Assembly (NCBI RefSeq): GCF_003597395.2
Contig: NC_133778.1
Coordinates: 20,762,673-20,826,672 of the forward strand
Length of the DNA: 64,000 bases
Direction of reading: 5' to 3'
Origin: Chelonoidis abingdonii
Taxonomy: Eukaryota > Chordata > Testudines > Testudinidae
A model generated the notes under the pieces. The model was not told where the DNA came from and ran no database searches. It worked only from the letters and a program-made list of their open reading frames with translations. A program made the position numbers and the translations under genes. Shown piece after piece: positions 31,743 through 43,700 of the stretch. Within the stretch, counting starts at the first letter, position 1. Each line of letters opens with the position of its first letter.

Positions 31743-34700
31743 GTAAGCAGAAGCCATTGCAGGAAGAGGGAATTCCATTCTTTCTAATGCTTAACACCAG
31801 TTTCTTGTGTTTATCTTTTATTTGGGCCCCATTAATAGTTGGGGGGGTAAGTTATATATACCTACAGAGAAATGTGTTTAAAGTTACAGGTAACTCATGT
31901 GCATACTGATTTTTGTACAAGTAAAGTATTACACTTTTATATACGCCTTTCCAAATGTATTTTACACAAATTATGTTGTAATGAGTTTAGGGCTGGTGTC
32001 AGGTGCTGTGTATGTCATTTCAAGCCCAGAGGGAAGAGATGGGACTACGGGAGAGCACCAATGAGAGGCTACTGTTTAGATACACTACAGCTTATCTTGG
32101 CAGAATTCCAAGAGGCCATAACCCAAACCAAATAACTGGAGATTTGCTGTAACATCCGAGTATAGATTCAGGGTCAAAGTCTGTCCAAAATTACTCCCAA
32201 TGCAATCTTATTGTGAAGGCATTGTGATTATACCTGGGATGTGGCGAGGATACAGTCTGTGCCTACTATGAAAGAAGCTGGCTAAAGGGCTCCGGGAAGT
32301 ATAAAGCTTGGCTGCTCTCAGAAGGCTGAGTTGCCATGATTATGTAAACCTGGGTTGTGTCTGTTCCATAAATATATCTGAATCCTGTTTATATTTTTAA
32401 ATCAGGTCCTCCTCACTAGGCATGATCTTGAAAAACCAAAATAGCTTCCTGTTTGCTCTGAAACCTCCCAGCACATCCAAGTAAGTATTTGTCTTTTTCA
32501 AGAAGAAGAGTGGGGGGCTCAAGAGTGGCGTGTGACATGAAATGGCTTTCCAATGTGCTAACGAGCGGCAGAAAACAGAGAACTCTTATTAGCAGTCCCA
32601 AGACTTCACATGACTAAGAGCCCAATAATACTGATGTTAAGGTAATTTACACATGAAGCACTAAAGCCTCAATGATGTGGAGTCTCGCCAGTGAATGCAC
32701 GTTACAGAAACCACTCTTGCTGCTCTGCCTCCTTCTTTCCACTTAGGCTTGTCACAGATTTTTTAAGAAAATGGACTTCAGGGTTTGTCAAATGGCACCT
32801 GGACACACGAGCTGAAACATGGACTGTCCTGGTGAAAACTGGACAGGTAGCAACCCTACCAGACGCATACACCTAAAACCAGACTGTCTGGGTGAAAACT
32901 GGATGGGTGGCAACCCTAGCTGAGTGGTGGTAACTGCCTAGTATAGAGCACCAAAACCTCCGTGAATGTGGCTGGTGGTGGTGTACATACATATACGGTA
33001 TGTGACAAAGAAAATCTGAGTCCCTCAGATAAGTAATAACATAGAGAGATCGCAAGCAGCTCTCAGGGAATCTAGTTGGCAAACTCAGTATTGCTGTACT
33101 CACGCATCACTATGAAAAGCGGCACTTTTGTTCTCACCACCCTGGCAGCCCACAAAAAGTGGGCTTTACTGAGTGTGCCTGGCTCTGTTGTTTGAAGTGG
33201 AGCAGTTTTTGTCATTGCAGACAAGTAGAGTTGCTCAACTTTCTGAGGAAGTGCTTTTCATTTGCAGAGGGATGTTGCCTCACAGAAAATATGGATATCG
33301 ACTACGAAGCAGAGAACCACCTGATGTGAGTAGAACAGGTGGGATCATTTGCAGTAAAATGCTAACAAGAATTTCTTATTCAAGTGATTGTCCATGTGCC
33401 TTCCACTCTTGGTGTGCCCGGGCCTCTCGCACAGTCGTTGGAAAATTTTCCCTCAGTGCTACCCATCAGGGCAACTCGAGCACCCATTACTGCCTTCCGC
33501 CACCTGCACCGATATAAAGGGCCCAGCTGCCCCTGGGCTCCCTCAGTTCCTTCTTAGCACCTGTGAGGATCATTGGAATTTTTTGTGTGATCTTTGAAAG
33601 TACTCTTGGTGTGTTCATTATATGTTATTTGTAGATAGCTTTCTACACTTAGTGTGAGTTTTCATTTTTGGCCCCAGCTGTTTTTTGTTTTTTTTCCATT
33701 ACTTGGTACTGAGGGATGCCGTGGTCATAGGGCTTCAAGACACAAATCTCTTGCCTTAGGCAGATGCCCAGGAAAAACCCAAACTCGCGCTTCTTGAAAT
33801 GTTTAGGGGAGGCTCGTATTCAGACTCTTGAAGGTTGGCTGGCCTCTGTTTGTTCACTAAGTTACCACGATCTGAACTCTGTGCCCTCCTGGGTACTACC
33901 TTTGTTAGATTGGTGGACGGACCCACTCAGTTTTTGTGGAGTTGTTCCCTTTGTCTGCCCTCAGCCCTTGATGACTGGTGACAGACCTGTCTGCTCTGGG
34001 GTGGGCAGCTCATCTGGGCCCCCTCGGAACTCAACGTTTGTGGCCCTCAAGGAATCTCTCTGCATATCAAAGCCAGACAGCCAAGGACTGTCCACCTCAC
34101 CTGCCAGCCCTTCCTCTACCGCATGTCTAGGGGAAGAGCCAGTTTGTTTTCACAGACAACATGCAGCGATGTTTTACTTTAACAGTCGGGGGAGCTTGCT
34201 CTTCACTGCTTTGTCAGGAAGCAGTTCACCTATGGAAGTTTTCATGGTCAATTCAATCAAACTCAAAGCCTCTTACCCTCCAGGGGTGCAGAACAAGCTG
34301 GTGGCCCACCTAACCAGATCATTTAAGAGTCACCACAAATAGACATATTTGGAACATGAAGTGCTGACAGTTTTGCTTCCTACAAGGCTGCAGTCCTGCT
34401 TCCATCACAGATGCTACCCTGGACAAATGCTATTACACTTTTCCCCCAATCCTACTCCTACACAGAATGATGCTAAAGAATAAGTGGGACCAGACCCAAG
34501 GTATATTAATAGCCTCAGCATGGCCTCGATAGCACTGGTTCTCCACTCTAGTGTATCTGTCAGTGGCAGCTCCAATTTCATTTCTGTTGAACCCAGACTT
34601 GATCTCCCAAGATCATGGACAGCTGCTCTACCCAAACCTGTGGGCCCTTCATTTAACAGCCAGGAGGCTCCACGGCTAAATGATAGAAAAGAGTCTTGCT

Positions 34701-37700
34701 TGCAGCAAGTTTGCCATGTCTTGTTAAACAGTAGAAAGCCCTCTACCAGAACTGTTTACCTGTCAAAATGGAGGTGTTTTTCTGTCTGGGCTCATCAGTC
34801 TGGGGTCTTGCCAGTATAGTCTTCTATCCTGCATACCCTGGACCATCTATTGCACCTAAAGCAGCAGGAGTTAGTGATTTCCAGTATCAAGGTCCACCTG
34901 GCAGCAAGATCCATTTTCCATCCCTATATGAGTAATTATTCTGTATTTCCTAATGATATGAGAATCAGGTTTGTGAAGGGCCTGAAAAAGTTGTCCCTTC
35001 AAATAAGGGAACCTATCCACCTAGGGACTTGAACCTAATTTTGTTGACCCACTGTTTGAGCCTCTAGCAACATGGACTCATTGACTCGCCCACTGTTTGA
35101 GCCTCTAGCAACATGCTTCTTGCTGCACCTATTCCTAATGGTGGCTTTCCTGGTAGCTATCACTGTGTCCAGGAGGGTGGCTGAACTGCATGCTCTGACA
35201 TCCAAACCACCTCATGCAATCTTTCTTAAGGATGTGGTGTACTTGCACCCTCATCTGAGATTTCTCTCTAAAGTTATATCTGATTTTCATAATAACCATA
35301 CAATTTACTTACCTGTGTGTTACCCAAAACCACGTGCTAATAAAGAGGAGCAACATCTGTACCCCACAGATGTTAGAGAGCGTTGGCTTTCTACATAAAC
35401 AGGACAAAATGGTTTTGTTTTTTAACCCAACTATTCATCGCCTTAGCAGACAGAATGAAGGGTCCTTCTGGTCTCTTGGCTAAGAATTTCGTCTTGGATA
35501 ACTTCCTGCATTCATGTTTGTGATCTGGCAGGTATTTCCCCACCAGCCATGGTGTTAAGGCATGCTGTGCGAATGTTCAGGGGAAAATAAAGACCTTCAC
35601 TGCCTGTAGTTCTTAAAGATCCCTTGGCACTTGCAAAAGCTGGGGTGTCAACCCCTCTAATCCTGAACAAACTTCAACTTGGCTCATTAGAATTCTGCCC
35701 AACTTCCCCTGCTGTTAATCTGGATAAGGTATTCCTAACCTTCTGCCCTCGACACTGGGACCCTGCTGGGGACACCAGGTCATCAGGAAAATTAAGCAAA
35801 TTGTAGCTGCCTGGATCTTGGGTGCAGAGATGCCATGCATGGCAAATGCTGGACCCAGGATGTGATGTTCTATCTTACTACGGTGCTGTGAAGGCAGTTG
35901 GAGGTTCTGTTGCAGAAATGTATGGGCTGCTCTTTACCCATGGGCCAGCATAAAATACAAAAGCCATATAATTGCACAGATCTGATTCTACTTGATTTTA
36001 GGGAAAGGTCCTTGGGTGAGGAATCCCATTTTTCCCTTCTGCTGGTACAGGGAATACGTTAGAAAACATTCCTGACAGTTTCAGAGTGAGAGAGAGAGAT
36101 CATTTTAATGGGTTTAGGGTTCCAGACACTAGATTTCCTGAGCTGAATATCTTCTCTTTTGGCCCCCAGGCTTCAGAGGAGTTCATAGAAATCTCACCTG
36201 GTTATACCTTGACTCGAAGTAAAGAACATCTCTCCGTCACGCTAGGAGAGGAATTTTTTGAAAGAAAAACTGCTGAAGAACCGGCCCCGCACTTTGTTCC
36301 CAGGTGATCTTAGAAAATCAGTTAAATGGTTAAAATGGTTCTGGTCCCCCCACCAAAATAATAGTGTGTGAGGAACCTATGAAAGCTTGCAAGAGGGGAG
36401 ATGACCCTCATGAGTACATGCTGCACAGACAAGGGGTCTTTGTCTAGCCCAACTGAGTTACACCAATGTAAAGCTGATGTGAGATCACAATCTGCCCCAA
36501 GGTAAACACCTGGTGTGTGTGAAGAGGGAGATGAAGAGTCTGATTCTAATTTAAGTAACTCGGGACCGATTCCATTGACTTCACAGAAGTGAGAGTAGAA
36601 TCAACCTTCTCTTTGGATTTCTGGTTTGTGAGAGTTTTGGGTCTTGTTTGTTGTTCTGCACGTGGCACTCCCAGGGTTGTCACAAGGTGTGCACTGGAAT
36701 TTGATCGTGCTGCTGCAGTTTTAGAATTAGTTGTACAGTCTGAGCCATAGTGGTCTGCCTTCCAAAGGCCCAAAGTGAGGGATGCTACCAAAATAGCATT
36801 TTTTTTTTTAATGAGGGGAGTTTTATTTCTGTAGCAAAAATATTTTCTTAATGATGGAGTGTTGCTAAGGCAAACAGAATGGTAAGAAAATGAGAGAGCC
36901 CCAGGTTGGTGTGAGAGGATCATTCAGGTCCAAACTGAAGATCCAGTAAGAGATCTGATCTCAGCTTTTAGAAGAGACCATTTCTATAGCACAGTGCTCC
37001 TGAAGGAAGTGTAACTTTGTTGCATCTGCCTAGGGTGTGTTCATAGCTCTCTGTTTTCAGGCAAAATATAAGACAAATAAATGCTTTGTTTCTGATTTGC
37101 ATTGAAATGTCTGTACCTGGCCTTCTCACTAAGCACTCCCATCCAGTTCACTGTCTATTTTTTAGCACCTACCAACAAGGGATGTGTGTGTGTATGGGTG
37201 TTGAGGCTGAAAAGTCAATGTAGAAGCATTATAGGTTTTTGGGTGTTGTATAGTATCCTGCATTATGGGAGGAGTTGCTAATGAAACAAACTTCAGAGAA
37301 CATTCAATAATGATCCGTACACCATACAGATGCAGTCAGGTTTTTGCTTTGCAACAAACTCATGTTGTCATAAACAGATAGTAGGAGTTAATAGAACAGA
37401 AGTACTTTATATCTCTTTTGACTGTAAAGGGTTAACAAGTTCAGTAGGCCTGGCTGTCACCTGACCAGAGAACCAATCAGGAGACAGGATACTTTCAAAT
37501 CTGGAGGGAGGGAAAGTGTTTTCTGTGTGTGCTTGTTAGTTTTGGTTGTTGTTTCACAGTCTGGGGGCTTGCAGAGGGACCAGACATGCAACCAAGGTTT
37601 CTCGCCATCTCCTTGATACAGGTTTATAGATTTCAAATAGTAAAGACTGGTAGATGGCGAGTTAGGCCTAGTTTGTTTTCTTATTGCAAATGTGCATTTG

Positions 37701-40700
37701 GCTGGAAGGAGTGTTAATTGTGTATTTGGCTGAAAGGAGTTCAAATTGTACTTGAATACTTGGGCTGGGAGGTATACCCAGTGCCTATAGCAAAAAACCC
37801 TGTACCTATTCCATTTTAAATTTACAAAGATAATTTTACTGTTTTTTTCTCTCTTTTAATTAAAAGTTTCTTGTTTAAGAACCTGATTGTTTTTTTTATT
37901 CTGGTTGAGACCCCAGGGGAGGGGTCTGGATCACCAAGGAATGGTGGGGAGACAGGGAAGGAAGGGGGGGAGAGAGGCTAAATTCTCTGTCTCTCTATGT
38001 CAGGATTACTTTCTCTTTCAGAGAGAAGTCTGGGAGGGAGAAAGAGAAGGAGGGAGGAAGGTGAATTGTGCCTCTCTGTTTTGTGAATCAAGAGTTTGAA
38101 TCATTAGTGATCTTCCAGGGAAATCCAGGAGGGGAAGCCTGGAAAGGCAACGGTGAGGGGAAAGGGTTACTTTCCCTGTGTTTTAAGAATCCAGAGGTCT
38201 GGGCTTGGGGTTTCCCAGGGGGCGGGCAAAGGTTTTGGGGGGACCAGAGTGTACCAGGCACTGGAATTCCTGGTTGGTGGCAGCGCTACAGGTTCTAAGC
38301 TGGTAATTAAGCTTAGAGGAATTCATGCTGGTACCCCATCTTTTGGACGCTAAGGTTCAGAGTGGGGATTGTACCATGACACGTCATCTGCTCTAACTCA
38401 ACCTGCGGAAGTTTGAGAATGTACATTTAATCTTTCACTCTCTTTGCAGAAGCCCAGTGAAACTTGAGACGTGAGTATTGCTTGTTTTCTGTTTGTTTTG
38501 GGTCAAAATAAAAAACTGTGAACTTTATGTACATTTTTAACCTCCTTCTCCCCACCACCTGCAGGAATCTGGTTTCATTCCCTACCCTGAATGCTGTTTC
38601 TTGGTTAGCCAGTGACAGCAAGATGTGCTGTTATATACACAGTGTCTCCCTCACCTCCGTCCACCCTAGAGATGGAACGCTGTTGTCCCACTGCTTGTTT
38701 TCTGTTAAGGGCTGGAAACTGAGTCTAAATGTAAATCTCCTGTGAGGATAGCAGATGTTAGAGTAAGAAAATAGTGTGTATATTCAGACCTTGTTCAGTC
38801 AGTAGCCATTTATAGTGACTGAATACAGTTTGTAAACTACTGTGACATGAAATACACCCTGCTGATGACCGAAAATCTGGAGCCAAATACCCCTTAATTT
38901 TGTGTGATTTGGATTTGAATGTTGTGTTCTGGGCCTATCAGGTGCCAATCCTTGCGCAGATGTTGCAGCCCATTAACATTTCAAATTATTCTGTTTTAAA
39001 ATTTAACATAATTTGATCATCAAGTTTGGTCTTTTCCTTTAAATGTTCTCATCCTTCCATTTGCTTTCTCTCTTTGGAGTGCTCTTGTGACCTTGAATCT
39101 GGTATCTAGCTGCCATTGGGAGGATACTAAAGGATACTAGAAGTGGAAGGGTTCAGTAAAAGCCCCTCTGTGGTCTGGGACCCAGCTTTCATTCTCTTAC
39201 CTCTAACAAGCTAAGAGGCAGCTTGCTTAGTCCCTTGAGAGGAGCACATCACGTGTTGCTCAACAATGGTCCTTCCAGCTGATTAAGCAGCAGCATTGAT
39301 GGTCTCCAGGGGGAGTCCTGCCTGGTCTACCTTGGACAGAAAGGTGGTAGCCAAAGCATGAAGTCTTCAGGATGCTGAAAAAGAGAGGGGATGACCAAAG
39401 AGGGTCACAGGGAAGTAGTGGATGGAGAACGTTGCCCCAATTAAACTGAAACTTATCTAGAAGTTCTGAGCACCAGGAAGCAGATTAAAAGATTTGTACT
39501 ACAAAAGACCTGCCTTTTGGAGAGGGAAATACCATCCATTCAGTTTTAAGTCTCATGCTTCCATGCTGAGAAATGCCCTTTCTTTCTACAGAAGAGAGCT
39601 GTAATCCTTAGAGACAGGTAAGGTTGCCAACCCTCCAGGATTGACCTGGAGTCTCCAAGAATTAACGATTAATCTTTAATGAAAGATTGTCATCTGATGA
39701 AACCTCCAGGAATATGTCCAACCAGAATTGGCAACCTTAGAGACAGGGAATGATACAAAGCTTGATCGCTGTTTACCAGCCTTTCAGTGTCTGCAGTGGT
39801 CACTGTCAGAATTGGGATTGTAAAATTCACCAGAACGCAGCGCTGGAATAAATCCGAGACCCAAATGCACCAGCTCTCCACAAAGATGTCCCACATTCTG
39901 ACCGATGATGGTCAGTCTCTGTTTGCAGGAGCCCACCCTCTTCTCCTTCCCTCTGTGCATCTATACACCCTCCCTTCTCATTGTGCCTCCATGTGGGCAG
40001 GATGTCAAAGCTTGTTTTTCTCTGTGACCTTATTTTCCTCTGATGGCCTTGTTGCTGCTGAAGGGAGCAGGAAAAGAAGCTGCACTGGAAAGTAGGTTGC
40101 TGGGCCAAAAGAGCCCAAAAGGAAGGGGACGGCATCCCTACTGAGTGGGTAAACCACTGATAAACATTTCCTCATACCTCGTGGTAAGACAGGCTGGGGG
40201 AAGATTACACACCCATTCTGCAACCCTGCCGCCTCGAGTGGGAGAAGCAGTGAGGGAGTTGACACCAGCCCCAGATGCTGAATTCTCGTAGTGATATTAT
40301 TTCTATTTCCACCACTGCTCCTTTTAAAACAACAGGATTGTCCCAGCAATAGTCCCCGTGCATGATGGAAAGATGGTGTATCATTGTAGGGAGGATGTTG
40401 TTACTGACTTAGAGGAACAGATTGCTGAGCTGACAGACATGATGGAGCAACTGCGCAGAGATCACCAGGCCTCCCGCAAACTGGTGAGTCCACTTAGTTG
40501 TCATCTATCCCTTCTTTTCAGAAAGTGCTCCATGAAGTCAATGTCAGAGGAAGACTACAGGGAAAGAACTGACTAGACCACACAGCACTGCCTGGATCCT
40601 TTCAGTGCCATTATTAGTGACTGACTGGCTAGAGTGCACCCAGATTGCTAGGTGTCCACATATCTGCAGGAGTCAGTGCTGTCTAGCAGTTAGTGCAAAG

Positions 40701-43700
40701 AACTGGCAGGCGGGGAACTTGGCTAATTATTTATGTACTATAAATGTGGATTCCTTTACAGCCAAACAGCTGCTTCGTGGAGGGCTGCATTTTTAAAACC
40801 ACCTAAGTCACTTGAAAGTCACGGGGACTTGTGCTCCCAAGTGAGTTCAGCGCTTTTGGAAGCCCACCTTGAACGACTTCCCTGCTGTTCGAAATTTAGA
40901 AGCGTTTGCTCTGATTGCAATTGGTGACTCTGAAAAAAGAGCAAGGGCTTAGATAATGAAGAAATCTCTGCATAACCTGCCTAGGATGGAAAACAGTTAA
41001 ACAGCATGTTTTTCAAGGGGAAAATGAATAAAAAGAATGCCTTCTCTGTCCTGGGAATTGTAGCTATCACAGTTCTGAGCCCATTGTGGACAGGATTTTT
41101 AGTAACCTGACTGGAGTTATGTCATTAGCAGATATTTTCTCTCAGATAAATGGTACGTTTACACCAGGGGTCAGCAACCTTTGGCACGCAGCTCACCAGG
41201 GTAAGCTCCTTGGTGGGCCGGGCCAGTTTGTTTACCTGCCGTGTCTGAAGGTTCAGCTGATCGCAGCTCCCACTAGCCGCAATTTTCCACTCCAGGCCAA
41301 TGGGGATGATGGGAAGCTGTGGCCAGCACATCCTTTGGCTAGCGCCACTTCCTGCCTCCCCAATTAACCCGGAGCAGCGAACCGCAGCCAGTTGGAGCCA
41401 CAATTGGCCGAACCTGCGGACACGGCAGGTAAACAAACCAGCCCAGCCCGCCAGGGTGCTTACCCCGGCGAGCCATGTGCCAAAGATTGCCGACCCCTGG
41501 TTTACACCTTAGTTAAAAACTTGTCTCTTTTCCTTTCAAGTTGGAGAAGGATATGGAAGAAAAATGCAATGAGATGCAACAGGAGCATGAGAATAAGATC
41601 AGGTACAAGTGCTGTGCTATGCAAGGAGAAAGCGCATATGTGAATGTGGAGACCACACTCTTCTCTACAAGGTTTTATATCTTGTGTGGTTCTGGATGCT
41701 CAGACTAAGAGACAACATGACAGTATGTCTTCAACAAAATGAGCCAAGCTTGGGATTGACGCACTGTGATCTCTATACCATAATTATTATTGGGGCATCC
41801 AGATCCAGTGGCTTTGAATCCAGTCCAGAATCAGGCTCACTTTCCAGTCCTTGATACTGTGGGAGCAGCAGTATCATGAAGTCATCTGTACTTAGATTTT
41901 GTACCATGACTGGTGAAGATATTGTGAGATTTTATTCTCTCATGATATTTCCATCATCCATAGACCAAAATGTGACGTGAACAGCTGTTCTTGTGAGATC
42001 TTAGGCTGGACACTTCCTTGGAGTAATGGGAGAGCATAGCAGTGTGTCTGCCAGTGTCTCACTGTTTTCCTTTACTGACCAGCCTAACCTGGACTTCATG
42101 TTGTGTTGGGGACACCAATGTTTCTTTCATGTCCCTACTTTGTCCAGACACTTATGGAGGTGCAAGGTGCCATCCGCACATTGTTGGCATCTGAGTCCAC
42201 AGCATGATGTACCTTACTGTAGGGGTCTTGCATGCTTGTTGAATGAGTGGTGGAAAATCTGAGCTGTGCTGCTCTCTATGGCTAATGATCACCCTGGATC
42301 CATCAGCGCGCTCTTGAAGAAGAAAGAATAGAGCCAGCTTAGCACAATTGTGCCTCCCGCCACCGTCCCCCCAGGACTCTCAGAAGGCTAATGGAGCCTT
42401 TTGGCCCAGTCCTTTCTTCCTACTATACCCAGCTGTGAAGTCTGAGTTGGAAATGATAAATCTACATTTTTATAAGGTTCCTTCACGCTGTGGTATCAAT
42501 GGCCAACAATGAGATTGTCAGCTTGGGAAAGGTTATTGAGCAGCAGCACCGGCTCTAGGCACCAGCGCTCCAAGCATGTGCTTGGGGCACTCTGGCTCCT
42601 TTTTTTTTTTGCTTGGGGCACAAAATGCTGGGAGCCGGCCCTGAGCGGAGGTGAGCTGCGGTGGTGGGGGACATGGGGAGGGCTGCAGGAAGTAACCCTG
42701 GGGGAGCCAGAGGAACTGCTCCCCTCCCCAGCTCATCTCCGCAATCCCCCAAGCACTCCACTTCTCCCTCCCTCCCTCCAAAGCTTGCCTGGGAGGGAGA
42801 GGTAGGAGGGGAAATGCGGCGCACCTGGGGGAAGAGGCAGGGCCGGGGATTTGGGAAAGGGGTTGGAATGGGGCAGGGAAGGGGAGGAGTTGGGGCGGGG
42901 CCGGAGGGGGTGCAGGAAAATTTTTTTGCTTGGGGCGGCAAAAAACTTGGAGCCAGCCCTGTGGAGAAGGTGGGGTGATGGGCTAAGTCTAGCAACATCT
43001 GACTTCCTCCAGCAACCCCATGTGCCGTAAACTCTTACTTCACAAACCAGAAAATATACATTTGAAACTAATATATAAACTGACTTTAAATGCCCCTTGT
43101 ACAGCATCACTAACTTCTGCTCACATCAATCCCCTCATTAGAAACTAATGCACTTAGAATGCAGAGTAAAAGAAGAAAAATAGTACCAAGAGCAAATAAA
43201 ATAAGATAAATGACTAGCTGGGACATGCCCAGCACAAACAGAATAGATGATGGTGTGAGATGCCATAAAGCTTCTAATGGCTACTTGTTTAGGAAGATCT
43301 GCATGACACATCTACAACCCTCTCTGCCTATCAAATTACACCCCAGGTTATATTTTCTCCACACATAAAGAGCAACCATATACTTTCAGCCTGATTGACT
43401 TTTATTTTAAGACAAGAAAGAACAAAAGTAAAGTCTCCAGGATATGCACAGTGTCTCTGTCCTCTGGCAATTTACATCTGAATTGACCACAACATGTCAG
43501 CCGCCTCCTGCAGAGTCCTAGAAATCTAAATGTGCAGTACACAGAAAACAGAATAACGTACACAGTTACAGTAACCTGGCCATTCACCTCCTGTAATTAT
43601 TTCATCACTATAAACAATCAAGTGGGTGGATGAGAGGAAGTGTGCTCTGTGGCTATCTGCATTGATGTGTTTGTGCGTTGGTCACACAGGGAACTCCAAG

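Noticed and set aside
42533..43110. Proline- and glycine-rich ORFs on both strands
   Set aside because: They come from the G-rich interior of a transposon-like repeat; frames overlap on both strands with no conserved motif.
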